Positions 1-7,550 of a DNA stretch of 36,452 nt are shown here, piece after piece. Within the stretch, counting starts at the first letter, position 1, and each line of letters begins with the position of its first letter. The stretch lies in contig JAJQAA010000012.1 of assembly GCA_021204045.1 (NCBI GenBank), forward strand, positions 1-36,452. The letters are read 5' to 3'. Under the pieces are notes generated by a model that was given only the letters and a program-made list of their open reading frames with translations, did not search any database and was not told the origin of the DNA. Origin of the DNA: Clostridiales bacterium. GTDB lineage: Bacteria > Bacillota > Clostridia > Lachnospirales > Lachnospiraceae. The position numbers and the translations under genes are program-made.

Positions 1-148
1 TGGGGTAACTGCGCCCTTTTTCAGTAAAATGGGTGATAGGAGCCTCTAAACCTGGCAATAATTACCCCGCCTGATGGTCGATTTCGTACCTTTTAAGTGT
101 AAAAATTAAAGTTTTTTGTCTTGGAAGCCGATTTTTCTGGCCTAAAGT

Positions 149-368
149 TCATTTAATCAGCGTATCCTTAAGACTTTTCTCATATACGTAGGTGTCATTC
201 CCGGTTATCGCTCTAATCAAACCACCCATCATCGTGGGGTCTTTCAACCCATCCGCAACACCTTTTTCCCGTTCTCTCGCCTTGGCTCTCGGTTTCTTTG
301 CCCGCACAAGGTGCAAGCAGGAAGAAAAGGGTGCCACCGCAGAGATACGGGATCTTTTTGTTCGCCAT
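149..368 (-). pseudogene. Frameshifted 5' remnant of an unrecognised gene
   Basis: A strong ribosome binding site (GGAGG) precedes an ATG at 368, which opens a frame beginning MANKKIPYLCGGTLFFLL. That frame stops at 213 after 51 codons. From about position 320 downward the neighbouring frame, ending at 149, looks more protein-like (a Lys/Arg-rich stretch, then KDPTMMGGLIRAITGND). One indel near 305-325 would join the two into a single N-terminal domain. From memory, clostridial hypothetical proteins beginning with a similar KIPYxCGGTFFFLL stretch and a basic segment are much longer, so the piece is probably truncated as well as frameshifted. I cannot assign a function. The start and ribosome site are clear; the frameshift reading is inference. 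Confidence 0.4.
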
Positions 369-403
369 ATTTCCACCTCCAATTCAAAAGTAACGTTGCC
401 CAC

Positions 404-808
404 TAAAGTAACCCCTCAGAGATGTTGACAGAAACACTATCTACTATAGGTTTATTGGTGTAATCAAAAGGTGCCTCTGCTCCGTGCAAACGTTTCCTTA
501 TTTTTATATCACAGCTGCGCAGAGAAATCTACACTTACTGTGAAAAAAGTTTTTGCGAACGCAGACACAAAATCGCAGAAGCAGATTTTTGGTTCAAAAT
601 CTTAACTTCTCAATTGTCCGAGATGGCCATTAGGACGATGGGATGCATAAGAGTTGAGGATATAGTGATAAAGGCTGTGTCCGAAATGAAGATGCCCCAC
701 CGTTAGCTTTGTTGCGCCTATTTTCGGATTGCCGAGGCCTGTGGTCATCTTCAATAGCAGACTCTTTTTGTGCCCCATCGTTCTTCCCTCGGACGGAAAG
801 GACACGTC
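404..808. other. Gene-poor stretch between the remnant and the regulator gene
   Basis: Roughly 400 bases separate the divergent remnant from the next plus-strand gene. I see no convincing gene, tRNA or terminator. Bases 600-790 are GC-richer and probably form the leader of the downstream gene. A minus-strand frame starting MGHKKSLLLKMTTGLGNP can be read across it (ATG near 780, stop at 602), but it has no clear ribosome site and I do not call it a gene. Confidence 0.4.
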
Positions 809-1414
809 ATGAAAGAAAATCAGAGTAAAACACGGGACAAGCAGTATCAGATTCCGATGGCGGTAACGGACGAGGTTATCCGTGACTTTGGAATCAAGCC
901 GGAAGATGTCACCTGGCGGCGTATCGAAAATCGCAAGTGCAGGGTCGTTATGGTCGATGCGACCGAAGCGGAGTACAAAGCGTACATGGAGCCTATCTGG
1001 GCAGAGCAGAAACGGCAGAACCGTGAAAGCCGCTGTCTCGTGCCCGGCAAGGGCGGCAAGCTCATCCGCTGCCCTGAATCCAACAAGTGTGAGAAGTGCA
1101 GCCATGCATCTGAGGTATGCCATGAGATGAACCGCCCGGCATCGCTCTCATTTCTGGTGGATGAAGGAGCGGAACCGGTGGCACCCGGCTCGTTTGAGGA
1201 TACGGTCATCTACGAATCGTTGCTGGAGGATTTGATTGCCATGCTCTCTGAAATCGAACCGAAATACGGGGAAATTTTCAGGATGCTCTATGACGGTGCT
1301 ATGCGGCAGAAGATGGCGGACAAGCTGGGCATGAAGCAGTGGACAGTATCAGACTGTATTAAAAGGATTCGTTCGATCGTTCAGCCGCTCGTAAAAGACA
1401 CTTTTGACAGGTAA
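809..1414 (+). CDS. Sigma-region-4-like HTH regulator of mobile-element type
   Basis: A 201-residue protein. I start it at ATG 809 because GGAAAGGA lies just upstream; an in-frame ATG at 770 lacks a good site. The C-terminal 60 residues read as a sigma-70 region 4 helix-turn-helix (EIFRMLYDGAMRQKMADKLGM followed by TVSDCIKRIRS), which would bind DNA. The middle has a cysteine cluster, with CPESNKCEKC followed by a further Cys after eight residues, that could hold zinc. No region 2 is visible, so it is unlikely to be a complete sigma factor. Proteins of this plan are typical of integrative and conjugative elements of Firmicutes, where they are annotated as sigma-like or hypothetical. It stands alone here, with its own terminator and next to broken genes, which fits a degraded element. 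Family assignment is moderate and the role is unknown. Confidence 0.6.
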   Translation: MKENQSKTRDKQYQIPMAVTDEVIRDFGIKPEDVTWRRIENRKCRVVMVDATEAEYKAYMEPIWAEQKRQNRESRCLVPGKGGKLIRCPESNKCEKCSHASEVCHEMNRPASLSFLVDEGAEPVAPGSFEDTVIYESLLEDLIAMLSEIEPKYGEIFRMLYDGAMRQKMADKLGMKQWTVSDCIKRIRSIVQPLVKDTFDR

Positions 1415-1447
1415 TCCTAACCCCATAATTTCATAGGCATAAGCAGC

Positions 1448-1478
1448 AAAAGCGCCAGAAATATCTGGTGCTTTTGTT
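1448..1478 (+). terminator. Rho-independent terminator after the HTH gene
   Basis: AAAGCGCCAGA, loop AATA, then TCTGGTGCTTTTG gives an 11-bp stem with one G-T pair and a short T run. It lies about 33 bases after the stop codon of the regulator gene. Confidence 0.75.
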
Positions 1479-1487
1479 ATGTTCTCA

Positions 1488-1554
1488 AACGATAGCTCTT
1501 ACACTTTAACGATAGCCCTACTCTATAACGATAGCTTTTTTATCGTTATAGAGT
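1488..1554. repeat. Three direct AACGATAGC repeats plus a 14-bp inverted repeat
   Basis: AACGATAGC occurs at 1488, 1508 and 1527, so at 20- and 19-base steps. The third copy lies in a perfect inverted repeat, ACTCTATAACGATA (1520-1533) and TATCGTTATAGAGT (1541-1554), with spacer GCTTTTT. There is no T-tract after the second arm, so it is not a typical terminator. Phased copies of a short motif look like iterons, recombinase arm sites or a regulator operator. The array lies between a mobile-element-type gene and a truncated chromosomal gene. Confidence 0.7.
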
Positions 1555-1598
1555 GTCATGAGAAAATCGTGCAACTTGCGCTTTAGAGTATGCTTTTA

Positions 1599-2342
1599 TC
1601 AGGCTGCCGAAGCCCCGAAAATAAAGAAACCGCCCAGAAACGGCGGTTTTATGGCGTCTTTATTATCGTGTTTTTGTATCAATCTGATTATGGTTTTGTC
1701 GTATATTTTGATTTCCGTGCGGTCTTTCAGATGATTCGCCACGATCTCGGACATCAGCAGGGAAACCTCGTGGGGCGTATAAAATTCGCCTGCTTTTTTG
1801 CCTGCGTTGGTCGCGAATTTTTCAAGCAGATCTTCGTATATATACCCTAAAACGTCATAATCCTGCTTGCCGTCCATAGGGATGTCCTTGATCAGATAGA
1901 TCAGGTCGCGGATGGTCCGGGTCCTTGCGCCGGAGGTTTCGCCCAGTTTGGAAAGTCCGGTCTCCAGAGTTCGGAAGATGCCCTCGAACACCTTCTTGTG
2001 GGTGGGATTGATATTGCGGTTAAACGCAGAGATCGCGTCGGTGACACTGCTCGCAGAAAAATCGCTGCCCTGTGACAGCCATGTGGAGAACAGGTTGTCA
2101 TAGGAGATGAAATAGCCGATATTTCTCCGGACGGATTCTACGGTTTCCGGATCTTCCTCTGTCAGCTCCGGCAGGTATTCGTCTGTCCAGTCGTTCTCCC
2201 GAAGATAGTTTTCCTCTTTGTCGGAGAGAAATTTATAGAAGATAAAGCCGAGTATATAGTCCTTGTATTCGTTGGCCTCGATTTTGGAACGCATTTTGTT
2301 CGCGGATTCCCAGATTTTGGAAGCCAACTGCTGCTTATTCAT
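1599..2342 (-). pseudogene. hsdM: Truncated type I restriction-modification DNA methyltransferase (HsdM), N-terminal part
   Basis: HsdM methylates adenines for a type I restriction-modification system. The gene starts at ATG 2342, after GGGGAGGAAAATATAC, with MNKQQLASKIWESANKMR and the standard HsdM N-terminal helical domain, then the start of the methyltransferase domain (GEFYTPHEVSLLMSEIV). Homology stops near 1698, just after KIYD, exactly where the SAM-binding PxxGSGxLL segment should follow. The NPPF catalytic motif and the whole C-terminal half are missing. The remaining 33 residues to the stop at 1599 run through a hairpin (1629-1651) and look like chance coding. A full HsdM has about 500 residues or more, so the product should be inactive. 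No hsdS or hsdR is present. The AACGATA repeat array lies just beyond the break. Confidence 0.85.
1625..1652 (-). terminator. Hairpin with T-rich tail, read on the minus strand
   Basis: AAACCGCC and GGCGGTTT form a perfect 8-bp stem around a 7-base loop. On the minus strand it is followed by CTTTATTTTC. It would end transcription from the truncated hsdM, although the residual reading frame continues across it. Confidence 0.5.
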
Positions 2343-2479
2343 GTATATTTTCCTCCCCGGGTTTGTCAATTCATCATTGTAAAACCATGCTTCAATTATA
2401 AAGGAAGAACCGCTTGGTTTCAATAGAACGCGAAAAATTGACCTATGAAAAATTGCCTGCCCGATATCCGGCAGGGGGT

Positions 2480-2508
2480 TTGTAAAATAAGTCGATTGAG
2501 AGTATAAT
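2480..2508 (+). promoter_or_regulatory. Sigma-A-type promoter for the metallopeptidase gene
   Basis: TTGTAA (2480-2485), a 17-base spacer and a perfect TATAAT (2503-2508), about 70 bases before the start codon of the YgjP-like gene. Confidence 0.65.
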
Positions 2509-2579
2509 TCTATTGAATATAAGGCTGGCCAGGCGGGTTACGCAGTCGGCCTGTCCGCTGAGGGAGCGGCTGTAAATTT

Positions 2580-3116
2580 ATGGAATACAAGATAATCAGG
2601 AGCAACCGAAAAACGATTTCCATTCAGGTATCAGAGAACGGCGTGATTGTACGCGCCCCATATTACATGTCCGATGATGCCATTCGCCGTTATGTGGAAA
2701 AGCACAGCGACTGGTTGTCGGAACATATCCGGAAAATGAAGGATGAGCCGCCCGTGGAGAAGCTCTCGCCGGATGAGATCCGGCATCTGGCCGATCAGGC
2801 GATGCGCGTGATCCCGGAGCGGGTGAAATATTATGCCCCGCTGGTTGGCGTCACTTACGGAAGAATCACGATCCGCAACCAGAAAACGCGCTGGGGAAGC
2901 TGCAGCGCGAAAGGCAATCTGAACTTTAACTGCCTTCTGATGCTGGCGCCGCCGCAGGTGCTTGACAGCGTCGTGGTGCATGAGCTGTGCCACCGGAAAG
3001 AGATGAACCATTCCAAGGCATTTTATGAGGAAGTGCGGCGGGTATATCCGGAATATGACCGGTGGAACCGGTGGCTGAAAGAGAATGGGAACGCGCTGAT
3101 GAGAAGCAATCCGTAG
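2580..3116 (+). CDS. YgjP-like (M48/DUF45-type) zinc metallopeptidase domain protein
   Basis: A 178-residue protein starting at ATG 2580 after GGGAGCGG. The zinc-site motif HELCHRKEMNHSKAFY (HExxH with a downstream His) is complete and is preceded by KTRWGSCSAKGNLNFN, the signature of the YgjP/DUF45 family. The length is a little short for YgjP-type proteins (about 230 residues). Members are predicted metal-dependent hydrolases and are often found beside type I restriction-modification genes, sometimes next to hsdR. Here it is divergent from a truncated hsdM, so it may be the last intact piece of such an island. No signal peptide or membrane segment is seen, so it should be cytoplasmic. The fold and metal site are clear; the substrate is not known. 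Confidence 0.85.
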   Translation: MEYKIIRSNRKTISIQVSENGVIVRAPYYMSDDAIRRYVEKHSDWLSEHIRKMKDEPPVEKLSPDEIRHLADQAMRVIPERVKYYAPLVGVTYGRITIRNQKTRWGSCSAKGNLNFNCLLMLAPPQVLDSVVVHELCHRKEMNHSKAFYEEVRRVYPEYDRWNRWLKENGNALMRSNP

Positions 3117-3164
3117 TATAATGTCTTTCGACTTCGGCATCATCTGATAGGAGACACCAAAATT

Positions 3165-3206
3165 AAGAAGGAGGCAGTGACCCGTGCGAGTCATTGCCTC
3201 CTTCTT
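3165..3206 (+). terminator. Long hairpin terminator between convergent genes
   Basis: Two 17-base arms (AAGAAGGAGGCAGTGAC and GTCATTGCCTCCTTCTT) pair with one G-T wobble around an 8-base loop. The hairpin lies between the metallopeptidase gene and the convergent permease gene and may serve both. The T run is weak, so the call rests on stem strength and position. Confidence 0.6.
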
Positions 3207-3266
3207 GATTCGATTCATAAACAATTGCTATGTTCTGTTCTTATGTTCTGCCAGGAAGGCTTTCTA

Positions 3267-4568
3267 TCAGACCTGGAACAGATTGAACAGGCCGACCTCC
3301 GCCAGGATGATGGTGAGAACCGGGATAACCAGCGCTACGATGATCATCTTGTTGGACAGAAGTTCCTTCTGATCTTCATACGGGTTGGCTGCGATACAGA
3401 CCGCTCCGCCTGTGGAGAATGGTGAGCAGGCAGTAGCAAGGCCACCGAAGAAAATGCAGGTGTACAACGCGATGGGATTTAAACCAAGTCCGGATGCCAG
3501 CGCCGGAACCATCGGATACATGAGGGGCATAACAGTGGAGGTGGAGCTGGAGAAGAAGCTCAGGAACGCCGCAAACAGTACGATTGCTCCCGGTACGAGT
3601 GCCTTCGGGATGCTGCTGGTGAGTACGCCCGAGATGAAATCGACCAGGCCCGCTTCCGCGGCCACCTGAATCAGGGAATAAACGCCCACGATCATCACGA
3701 TGGTGTTGATGGGGATCTTGCGGATGATGGTCTTTTCATCGCCCAGCTTCATGACAGCGCAGACCAGCGCGCCCAGCATCATGATGACCTGCGGCTGGCA
3801 GAGCTGATTCAGTTTGGAAAGAATCGCCACTCCCGGGATCCAGGTGTTCAGGATCGGCGGAACAACCATCAGGAAGAACGCGACGATCAGGAGCGTCATG
3901 GTCTTTTTCTGAACCGGGTTAAACTCCGAAATCTCTTCAGACATCGTCACCTTGCCTGCCTTGTGTCCTTTTAATACGAAATAGGACAATACGATGACGA
4001 TCACTGTGATCAGGCAGCAGTTAAACCAGATTTTCAGGGACCAGTCCATAATCAGACCCTCGTCCACGCCGTTGGCCAGGATCAGGTTTTTGGAAATGCT
4101 TCCGCCGTAGCCGTTGTAAGGGTTGTTGGAACCAAGCAGGTTGCCGAAGGTAATGGCAATCGCCGTCAGGACCGGGTTTACTCCGGCGGTGGCTGCCATA
4201 ACAAAGGCAAACGGGCCGACAATCGCCGGTGTGGAAGCGCCTGCGCCCAGACCGCCGACGATTGCCGAAACAATCGCGATCGCGAAGGGAACCAGCTTTG
4301 CGTTGCCGCCCATCGCGTACAGAAGCTTCTGACCCATGACATGCATGGTTCCGTTTTCTGTCGCATAGTTGAAGAACAGCGCGATTGACAGCAGGTAGAA
4401 AACAATAGTGGTGGGCCAGTAACTGATGATATTTGAGGCCTTCATGCCCATAACACAGATGCCAATCACAAAGGCGAACGCCATAGCGATGATACCCGTG
4501 TTAAGCTTGAATTTCCATCCTGCCAGTATGGAAATTACAATCGCGATGATACACATCCACAGTGCCAT
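3267..4568 (-). CDS. Dicarboxylate-type permease (MatC/SLC13-like, IT superfamily)
   Basis: A 433-residue membrane protein with about 11-12 hydrophobic segments, starting at ATG 4568 after GAGAGGAG. The first half resembles the MatC N-terminal dicarboxylate carrier domain, including VSAIVGGLGAGASTPAIVGP and a GNLLGSNNPYNGYGG loop. The second half carries an ion-transporter-superfamily loop, FFSSSTSTVMPLMYP. Such proteins import organic acids such as malate, malonate or succinate using an ion gradient. No dehydrogenase or decarboxylase gene is beside it to hint at the substrate. It is a single-gene unit, convergent with the metallopeptidase gene and divergent from the flavoprotein gene. The superfamily is secure; the substrate is not. 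Confidence 0.8.
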   Translation of the reverse strand: MALWMCIIAIVISILAGWKFKLNTGIIAMAFAFVIGICVMGMKASNIISYWPTTIVFYLLSIALFFNYATENGTMHVMGQKLLYAMGGNAKLVPFAIAIVSAIVGGLGAGASTPAIVGPFAFVMAATAGVNPVLTAIAITFGNLLGSNNPYNGYGGSISKNLILANGVDEGLIMDWSLKIWFNCCLITVIVIVLSYFVLKGHKAGKVTMSEEISEFNPVQKKTMTLLIVAFFLMVVPPILNTWIPGVAILSKLNQLCQPQVIMMLGALVCAVMKLGDEKTIIRKIPINTIVMIVGVYSLIQVAAEAGLVDFISGVLTSSIPKALVPGAIVLFAAFLSFFSSSTSTVMPLMYPMVPALASGLGLNPIALYTCIFFGGLATACSPFSTGGAVCIAANPYEDQKELLSNKMIIVALVIPVLTIILAEVGLFNLFQV

Positions 4569-4760
4569 AACAAAAATCTCCTCTCTTGTTATTTGTTATT
4601 TTTATAACCATATTACCATCAGTTGTCGAATTCGTATAATCCTTTGCCTGCGGTTTTTGAAAAACTGTGCAAAGAACACAAAATTCGAGCAAAATATTGT
4701 GCATGAGAAACCCAATTCGGACATAAAAAATTAATTTTCGGATGATATGGAGATTTTTTC

Positions 4761-4789
4761 TTGTTTGAAACTGCCGAAATTGATATAAT
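4761..4789 (+). promoter_or_regulatory. Sigma-A-type promoter for the flavoprotein-reductase pair
   Basis: TTGTTT (4761-4766), a 17-base spacer and a perfect TATAAT (4784-4789), about 50 bases before the start codon. Confidence 0.65.
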
Positions 4790-4836
4790 AAAGCCACTGA
4801 TGTAACTGGAAACCTGTTGACGATAAGGAGGTATTG

Positions 4837-5232
4837 ATGATGCAGGAAGTGTATGAGTTTTTGAAGAAATGCGGTACATATTATCTGGCCACGGCGGAAG
4901 GAGACCAGCCGCGGGTTCGTCCGTTCGGCACGATCCATATGTTTGAGGATAAACTGTACATCCAGACAGGCAAGGTAAAGGATGTGTCCAAACAGATGCA
5001 TCAGAACCCGAAGGTGGAAATCTGTGCGTTCGCGGGTGGTTCCTGGATCCGCGTGGCGGCGACCGCAGTGGAGGATGACCGGGTTTGTGCGCGTCAGAGC
5101 ATGCTGGACGCGTATCCGAATCTGCAGGACAGATATCAGGCCGATGATGGGAACACGGAGGTGTTCTATCTGAAGGACGCGACGGCGACGATTTCTTCGT
5201 TTACGGCGGAGCCGAAGGTTATTCGTTTTTGA
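4837..5232 (+). CDS. Pyridoxamine 5'-phosphate oxidase-like FMN-binding protein
   Basis: A 131-residue protein with the small split-barrel fold of the PNPOx-like family: YYLATAEGDQPRVRPFG near the N-terminus, then FEDKLYIQTGKVKDVSKQM and NPKVEICAF. These parts bind FMN (or a related flavin) in small clostridial members. A strong AAGGAGG at 4825-4831 precedes two adjacent ATGs (4837 and 4840); either could start translation, and 4840 has the more usual spacing. It is far shorter than true PdxH, so real pyridoxamine phosphate oxidase activity is unlikely. The aldo/keto reductase gene follows 31 bases later with no terminator, so the two are probably co-transcribed. The family is confident; the reaction is unknown. 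Confidence 0.85.
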   Translation: MMQEVYEFLKKCGTYYLATAEGDQPRVRPFGTIHMFEDKLYIQTGKVKDVSKQMHQNPKVEICAFAGGSWIRVAATAVEDDRVCARQSMLDAYPNLQDRYQADDGNTEVFYLKDATATISSFTAEPKVIRF

Positions 5233-5263
5233 GAATTGTTGTTAAAGGGGAGATGAGCGCGAA

Positions 5264-6388
5264 TTGGGTTATCTGGGCGAAGAAATCGGGAAGTTTGGCT
5301 TTGGGCTGATGCGCCTGCCGAAAAAGGATGATGTGATCGATGTGGAGCAGGTCAAACAGATGGTTGACCGGTTCCTGGAGGCGGGCTTTACTTATTTTGA
5401 TACGGCTTGGGCGTATGCCGGGAGCGAGGATGCGATCCGTCAGGCGCTGGTGGAGCGTTATCCGAGGGAACGCTATCAGCTGGCGACCAAAAACGCGGCC
5501 TGGAAGGACTGCAAAAACAGAGAAGACGCGGTCGCCCAGTTTGAGCTGTCGCTGGAGCGGACCGGGGCCGGTTATTTTGATTTCTATCTGCTGCACAATT
5601 TGGGCAAGGAACGTACGAAATATTTTGATGATTATGATATGTGGAATTTTGTCCGGGAGAAAAAGGCGGAAGGGAAGATCCGTCATATTGGCTTCTCGTT
5701 TCATTCTACGCCGGAGGAACTGGACGCGATACTGAACGCGCATCCGGAGGCGGAGTTTGTGCAGCTTCAGATCAATTACGCGGACTGGGACAACCCGGCA
5801 ATCCAGTCGCGCGGCTGCTATGAGGTAGCGAGAAAGCACGGAAAACCGATCATCATTATGGAACCGGTGAAGGGCGGGATGCTTGCCAATCCGCCGGAGC
5901 CGGTAAAGGACATTTTTAAAGAAGCGGACGCGAATGCGTCCTGCGCGTCCTGGGCGATCCGCTTCGCGGCCAGCCTGGATGGAGTGATTACGGTATTGTC
6001 AGGCATGAGCAATGTGGAGCAGATGGAAGACAATCTTTCTTATATGAAGGATTTCCATGGAGTGTCTGCTCAGGAAAAGGAAGTGCTTGACCGGGCGCAG
6101 AAGGCGCTGCGGGCCATCCCGATGATCCCCTGTACCACCTGCAATTACTGCGCCGGAGTATGTCCGAAAAATATCGGTATTTCCGGTTCCTTTACCGCGA
6201 TGAATATGCTTCTGATGTACGGAGATCAAAACGCGGAAGCCGCAAAAGGAGAGATGCAGTGGCGGGTAGGCGGGCATGGCCTGCAGACGGCAGATCAGTG
6301 CATAAAATGTGGAAAATGTGAGCAGGTCTGCCCGCAGCATATTCACATCCGGGATGAGCTGGAAAAGGTGGCAAAAGCGTTTTTATAG
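5264..6388 (+). CDS. Aldo/keto reductase with C-terminal 4Fe-4S ferredoxin domain
   Basis: A 374-residue protein. Residues 1-270 are an aldo/keto reductase barrel: GFGLMRLP, the catalytic Asp/Tyr region FDTAWAYAGSEDAIRQAL, and GKIRHIGFSFH. The last 100 residues carry two ferredoxin-type clusters, CTTCNYCAGVCP and CIKCGKCEQVCP, expected to hold 4Fe-4S. This architecture is common in anaerobes, where the Fe-S part probably passes electrons to or from the reductase. The best start in frame is TTG 5264, giving MGYLGEEIGKFGFGLMRLP, which matches the usual family N-terminus. GGGGAG lies 11 bases upstream; an ATG at 5253 is out of frame and stops early. It is probably co-transcribed with the flavoprotein upstream. 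Its stop overlaps that of the convergent ECF gene by six bases. The substrate is unknown. Confidence 0.9.
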   Translation: MGYLGEEIGKFGFGLMRLPKKDDVIDVEQVKQMVDRFLEAGFTYFDTAWAYAGSEDAIRQALVERYPRERYQLATKNAAWKDCKNREDAVAQFELSLERTGAGYFDFYLLHNLGKERTKYFDDYDMWNFVREKKAEGKIRHIGFSFHSTPEELDAILNAHPEAEFVQLQINYADWDNPAIQSRGCYEVARKHGKPIIIMEPVKGGMLANPPEPVKDIFKEADANASCASWAIRFAASLDGVITVLSGMSNVEQMEDNLSYMKDFHGVSAQEKEVLDRAQKALRAIPMIPCTTCNYCAGVCPKNIGISGSFTAMNMLLMYGDQNAEAAKGEMQWRVGGHGLQTADQCIKCGKCEQVCPQHIHIRDELEKVAKAFL

Positions 6389-6913
6389 CTTTTCCATTTG
6401 ACTCCACAACCTCAGCAATCCGCAGTTAAAGCACAGGATCAGGCTTACGATTGCTCCGACCGCAGCCTGTAGGATCTGGAACGGGAGTTTCAGAATAGCG
6501 TATTCTATGGTGCTGTAAAGAAATGCTCTGCCGCAGGTATATCCTGCCACCATGATAACAGCGCCCCAAAATACGCCAATAGCTGCTTTTACGCCTTGAT
6601 TTTTAAAAGGGAGCTTTCGGGCGCATATTGAGATTACAACTGCCTGAAGTCCGTGCGTTGCCAGAGATACGAACATCGGGGTCGGATAAAACAGTAAATC
6701 GCCGAGGAACGCTCCAATGCCGCCTACGACGAATGCCCCGAGTGGATCGAGGAGTATTGCTGCCGTGCAGATGACGATATCATTCAGATACAGGTGTCCG
6801 CCGGGGACAGGCAATCCAAACGAGCTGAGTACGACATTGATTGCCATGAGCAACGCAGTGACAGTAAGCCATCTTGTTGGATTTGTTTTCCGGAGTTCTG
6901 TTGATTGTGCCAT
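6383..6913 (-). CDS. ECF transporter S component (COG4720-like), substrate unknown
   Basis: A 176-residue membrane protein with about five or six hydrophobic segments and the S-component pattern of a short polar N-terminus, then TALLMAINVVLSSFGLPVPGGHLYLNDIV and a Gly-rich GAFVVGGIGAFLGDLLF stretch. S components bind a vitamin and work with a shared EcfA/A'/T energising module, which is not in this window, as is normal for group II ECF systems. Resemblance is closest to the COG4720 group, which includes proposed hydroxymethylpyrimidine and pyridoxine carriers. I see no recognisable thiamine, folate, preQ1 or cobalamin riboswitch in the 100 bases upstream, only a small CCAGT/ACTGG hairpin. The ribosome site AAAGGCGG before ATG 6913 is acceptable. 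Confidence 0.75.
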   Translation of the reverse strand: MAQSTELRKTNPTRWLTVTALLMAINVVLSSFGLPVPGGHLYLNDIVICTAAILLDPLGAFVVGGIGAFLGDLLFYPTPMFVSLATHGLQAVVISICARKLPFKNQGVKAAIGVFWGAVIMVAGYTCGRAFLYSTIEYAILKLPFQILQAAVGAIVSLILCFNCGLLRLWSQMEKL

Positions 6914-7058
6914 AATAGTTACCGCCTTTCTTTTGATGGAGGGACATCCTGGTATTTACCGGACGGTTTCCAGTATATTCGCAAACTGGTCTTGATAAAA
7001 TAGCCACTTTACATTATTTTAACATGGCCAGTTTGGAACGAATTTTGTGTCGGGCGGC

Positions 7059-7087
7059 TTGACAAACCGGCGCTGCGCGGATATAAT
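7059..7087 (+). promoter_or_regulatory. Perfect consensus sigma-A promoter of the tyrS operon
   Basis: TTGACA (7059-7064), a 17-base spacer and TATAAT (7082-7087) match the consensus exactly. Transcription should begin near 7094 and run into the T-box leader. Confidence 0.9.
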
Positions 7088-7093
7088 CAACAA

Positions 7094-7460
7094 TGATTGC
7101 TGCCGGAGATACAGACATGTCTCGCAGCAGATAATGAATGAAATATGTACAGCGTTGATGGGAAAGAGTAGCAGCCAGCACCCCGCACAGAAAGCAGCCG
7201 GCCGATGAGAGGCGCGCGGCAGGAGGGTTGTGAATACGTCCCGGAGCTTCGCACCGAACGGGATCCACCGGATTTTCAGTAGGCTGTGACGGCACCTGCG
7301 CCCGATATCGCGCTAGGACATCTCCACGCGGCCAGTATGAAAGATTACAGGCGGCCGGCGGCGGTGCCCGATAAGGTAGACGGTGTAAGCCGTCTATAAA
7401 AAAAGGTGGTAACACGGTAATGATCCGTCCTTTGCAGCGATGCGGAGGGCGGTTTTTTGT
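7094..7460 (+). promoter_or_regulatory. T-box leader controlling tyrS
   Basis: T-box leaders bind uncharged tRNA and then prevent termination upstream of aminoacyl-tRNA synthetase genes. The T-box motif is seen as AAGGTGGTAACACGG at about 7403-7417, and a strong terminator follows at 7425-7458. Upstream lies a long GC-rich Stem I region from about 7158 (GATGGGAAAGAGTA). A TAC triplet at 7235-7237, in the context GTGAATACG, is the likely specifier for tyrosine, which agrees with the gene downstream. The T-box and terminator are read directly; the exact specifier loop is inferred without folding software. Confidence 0.9.
7425..7458 (+). terminator. T-box-controlled terminator
   Basis: CCGTCCTTTGCA pairs with TGCGGAGGGCGG in a 12-bp stem (three G-T pairs) with a GCGA loop, followed by TTTTTT. 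Uncharged tRNA binding should favour the alternative antiterminator, in which the T-box pairs with the first arm. Confidence 0.9.
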
Positions 7461-7550
7461 ATGTGGCGAAACGGCTGTACGAACTGTGTGCCCGAACTGC
7501 GTGCCTGCGACGCGTGCAAACAACAAAATATGAAATGAGGAGAGAAAGCC

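Noticed and set aside
1-148. Possible insertion-sequence end (GTAACTGCGCCC near position 4)
   Set aside because: It vaguely resembles IS66-type termini, but no matching inverted end or transposase is in the window.
602-1123. 173-codon minus-strand frame overlapping the HTH regulator
   Set aside because: Mostly antisense to the regulator gene; the unopposed part has no clear ribosome site.
6914-7013. Vitamin riboswitch upstream of the ECF S component
   Set aside because: Only a small hairpin is seen; none of the conserved cores of thiamine, folate, cobalamin or preQ1 riboswitches could be recognised.
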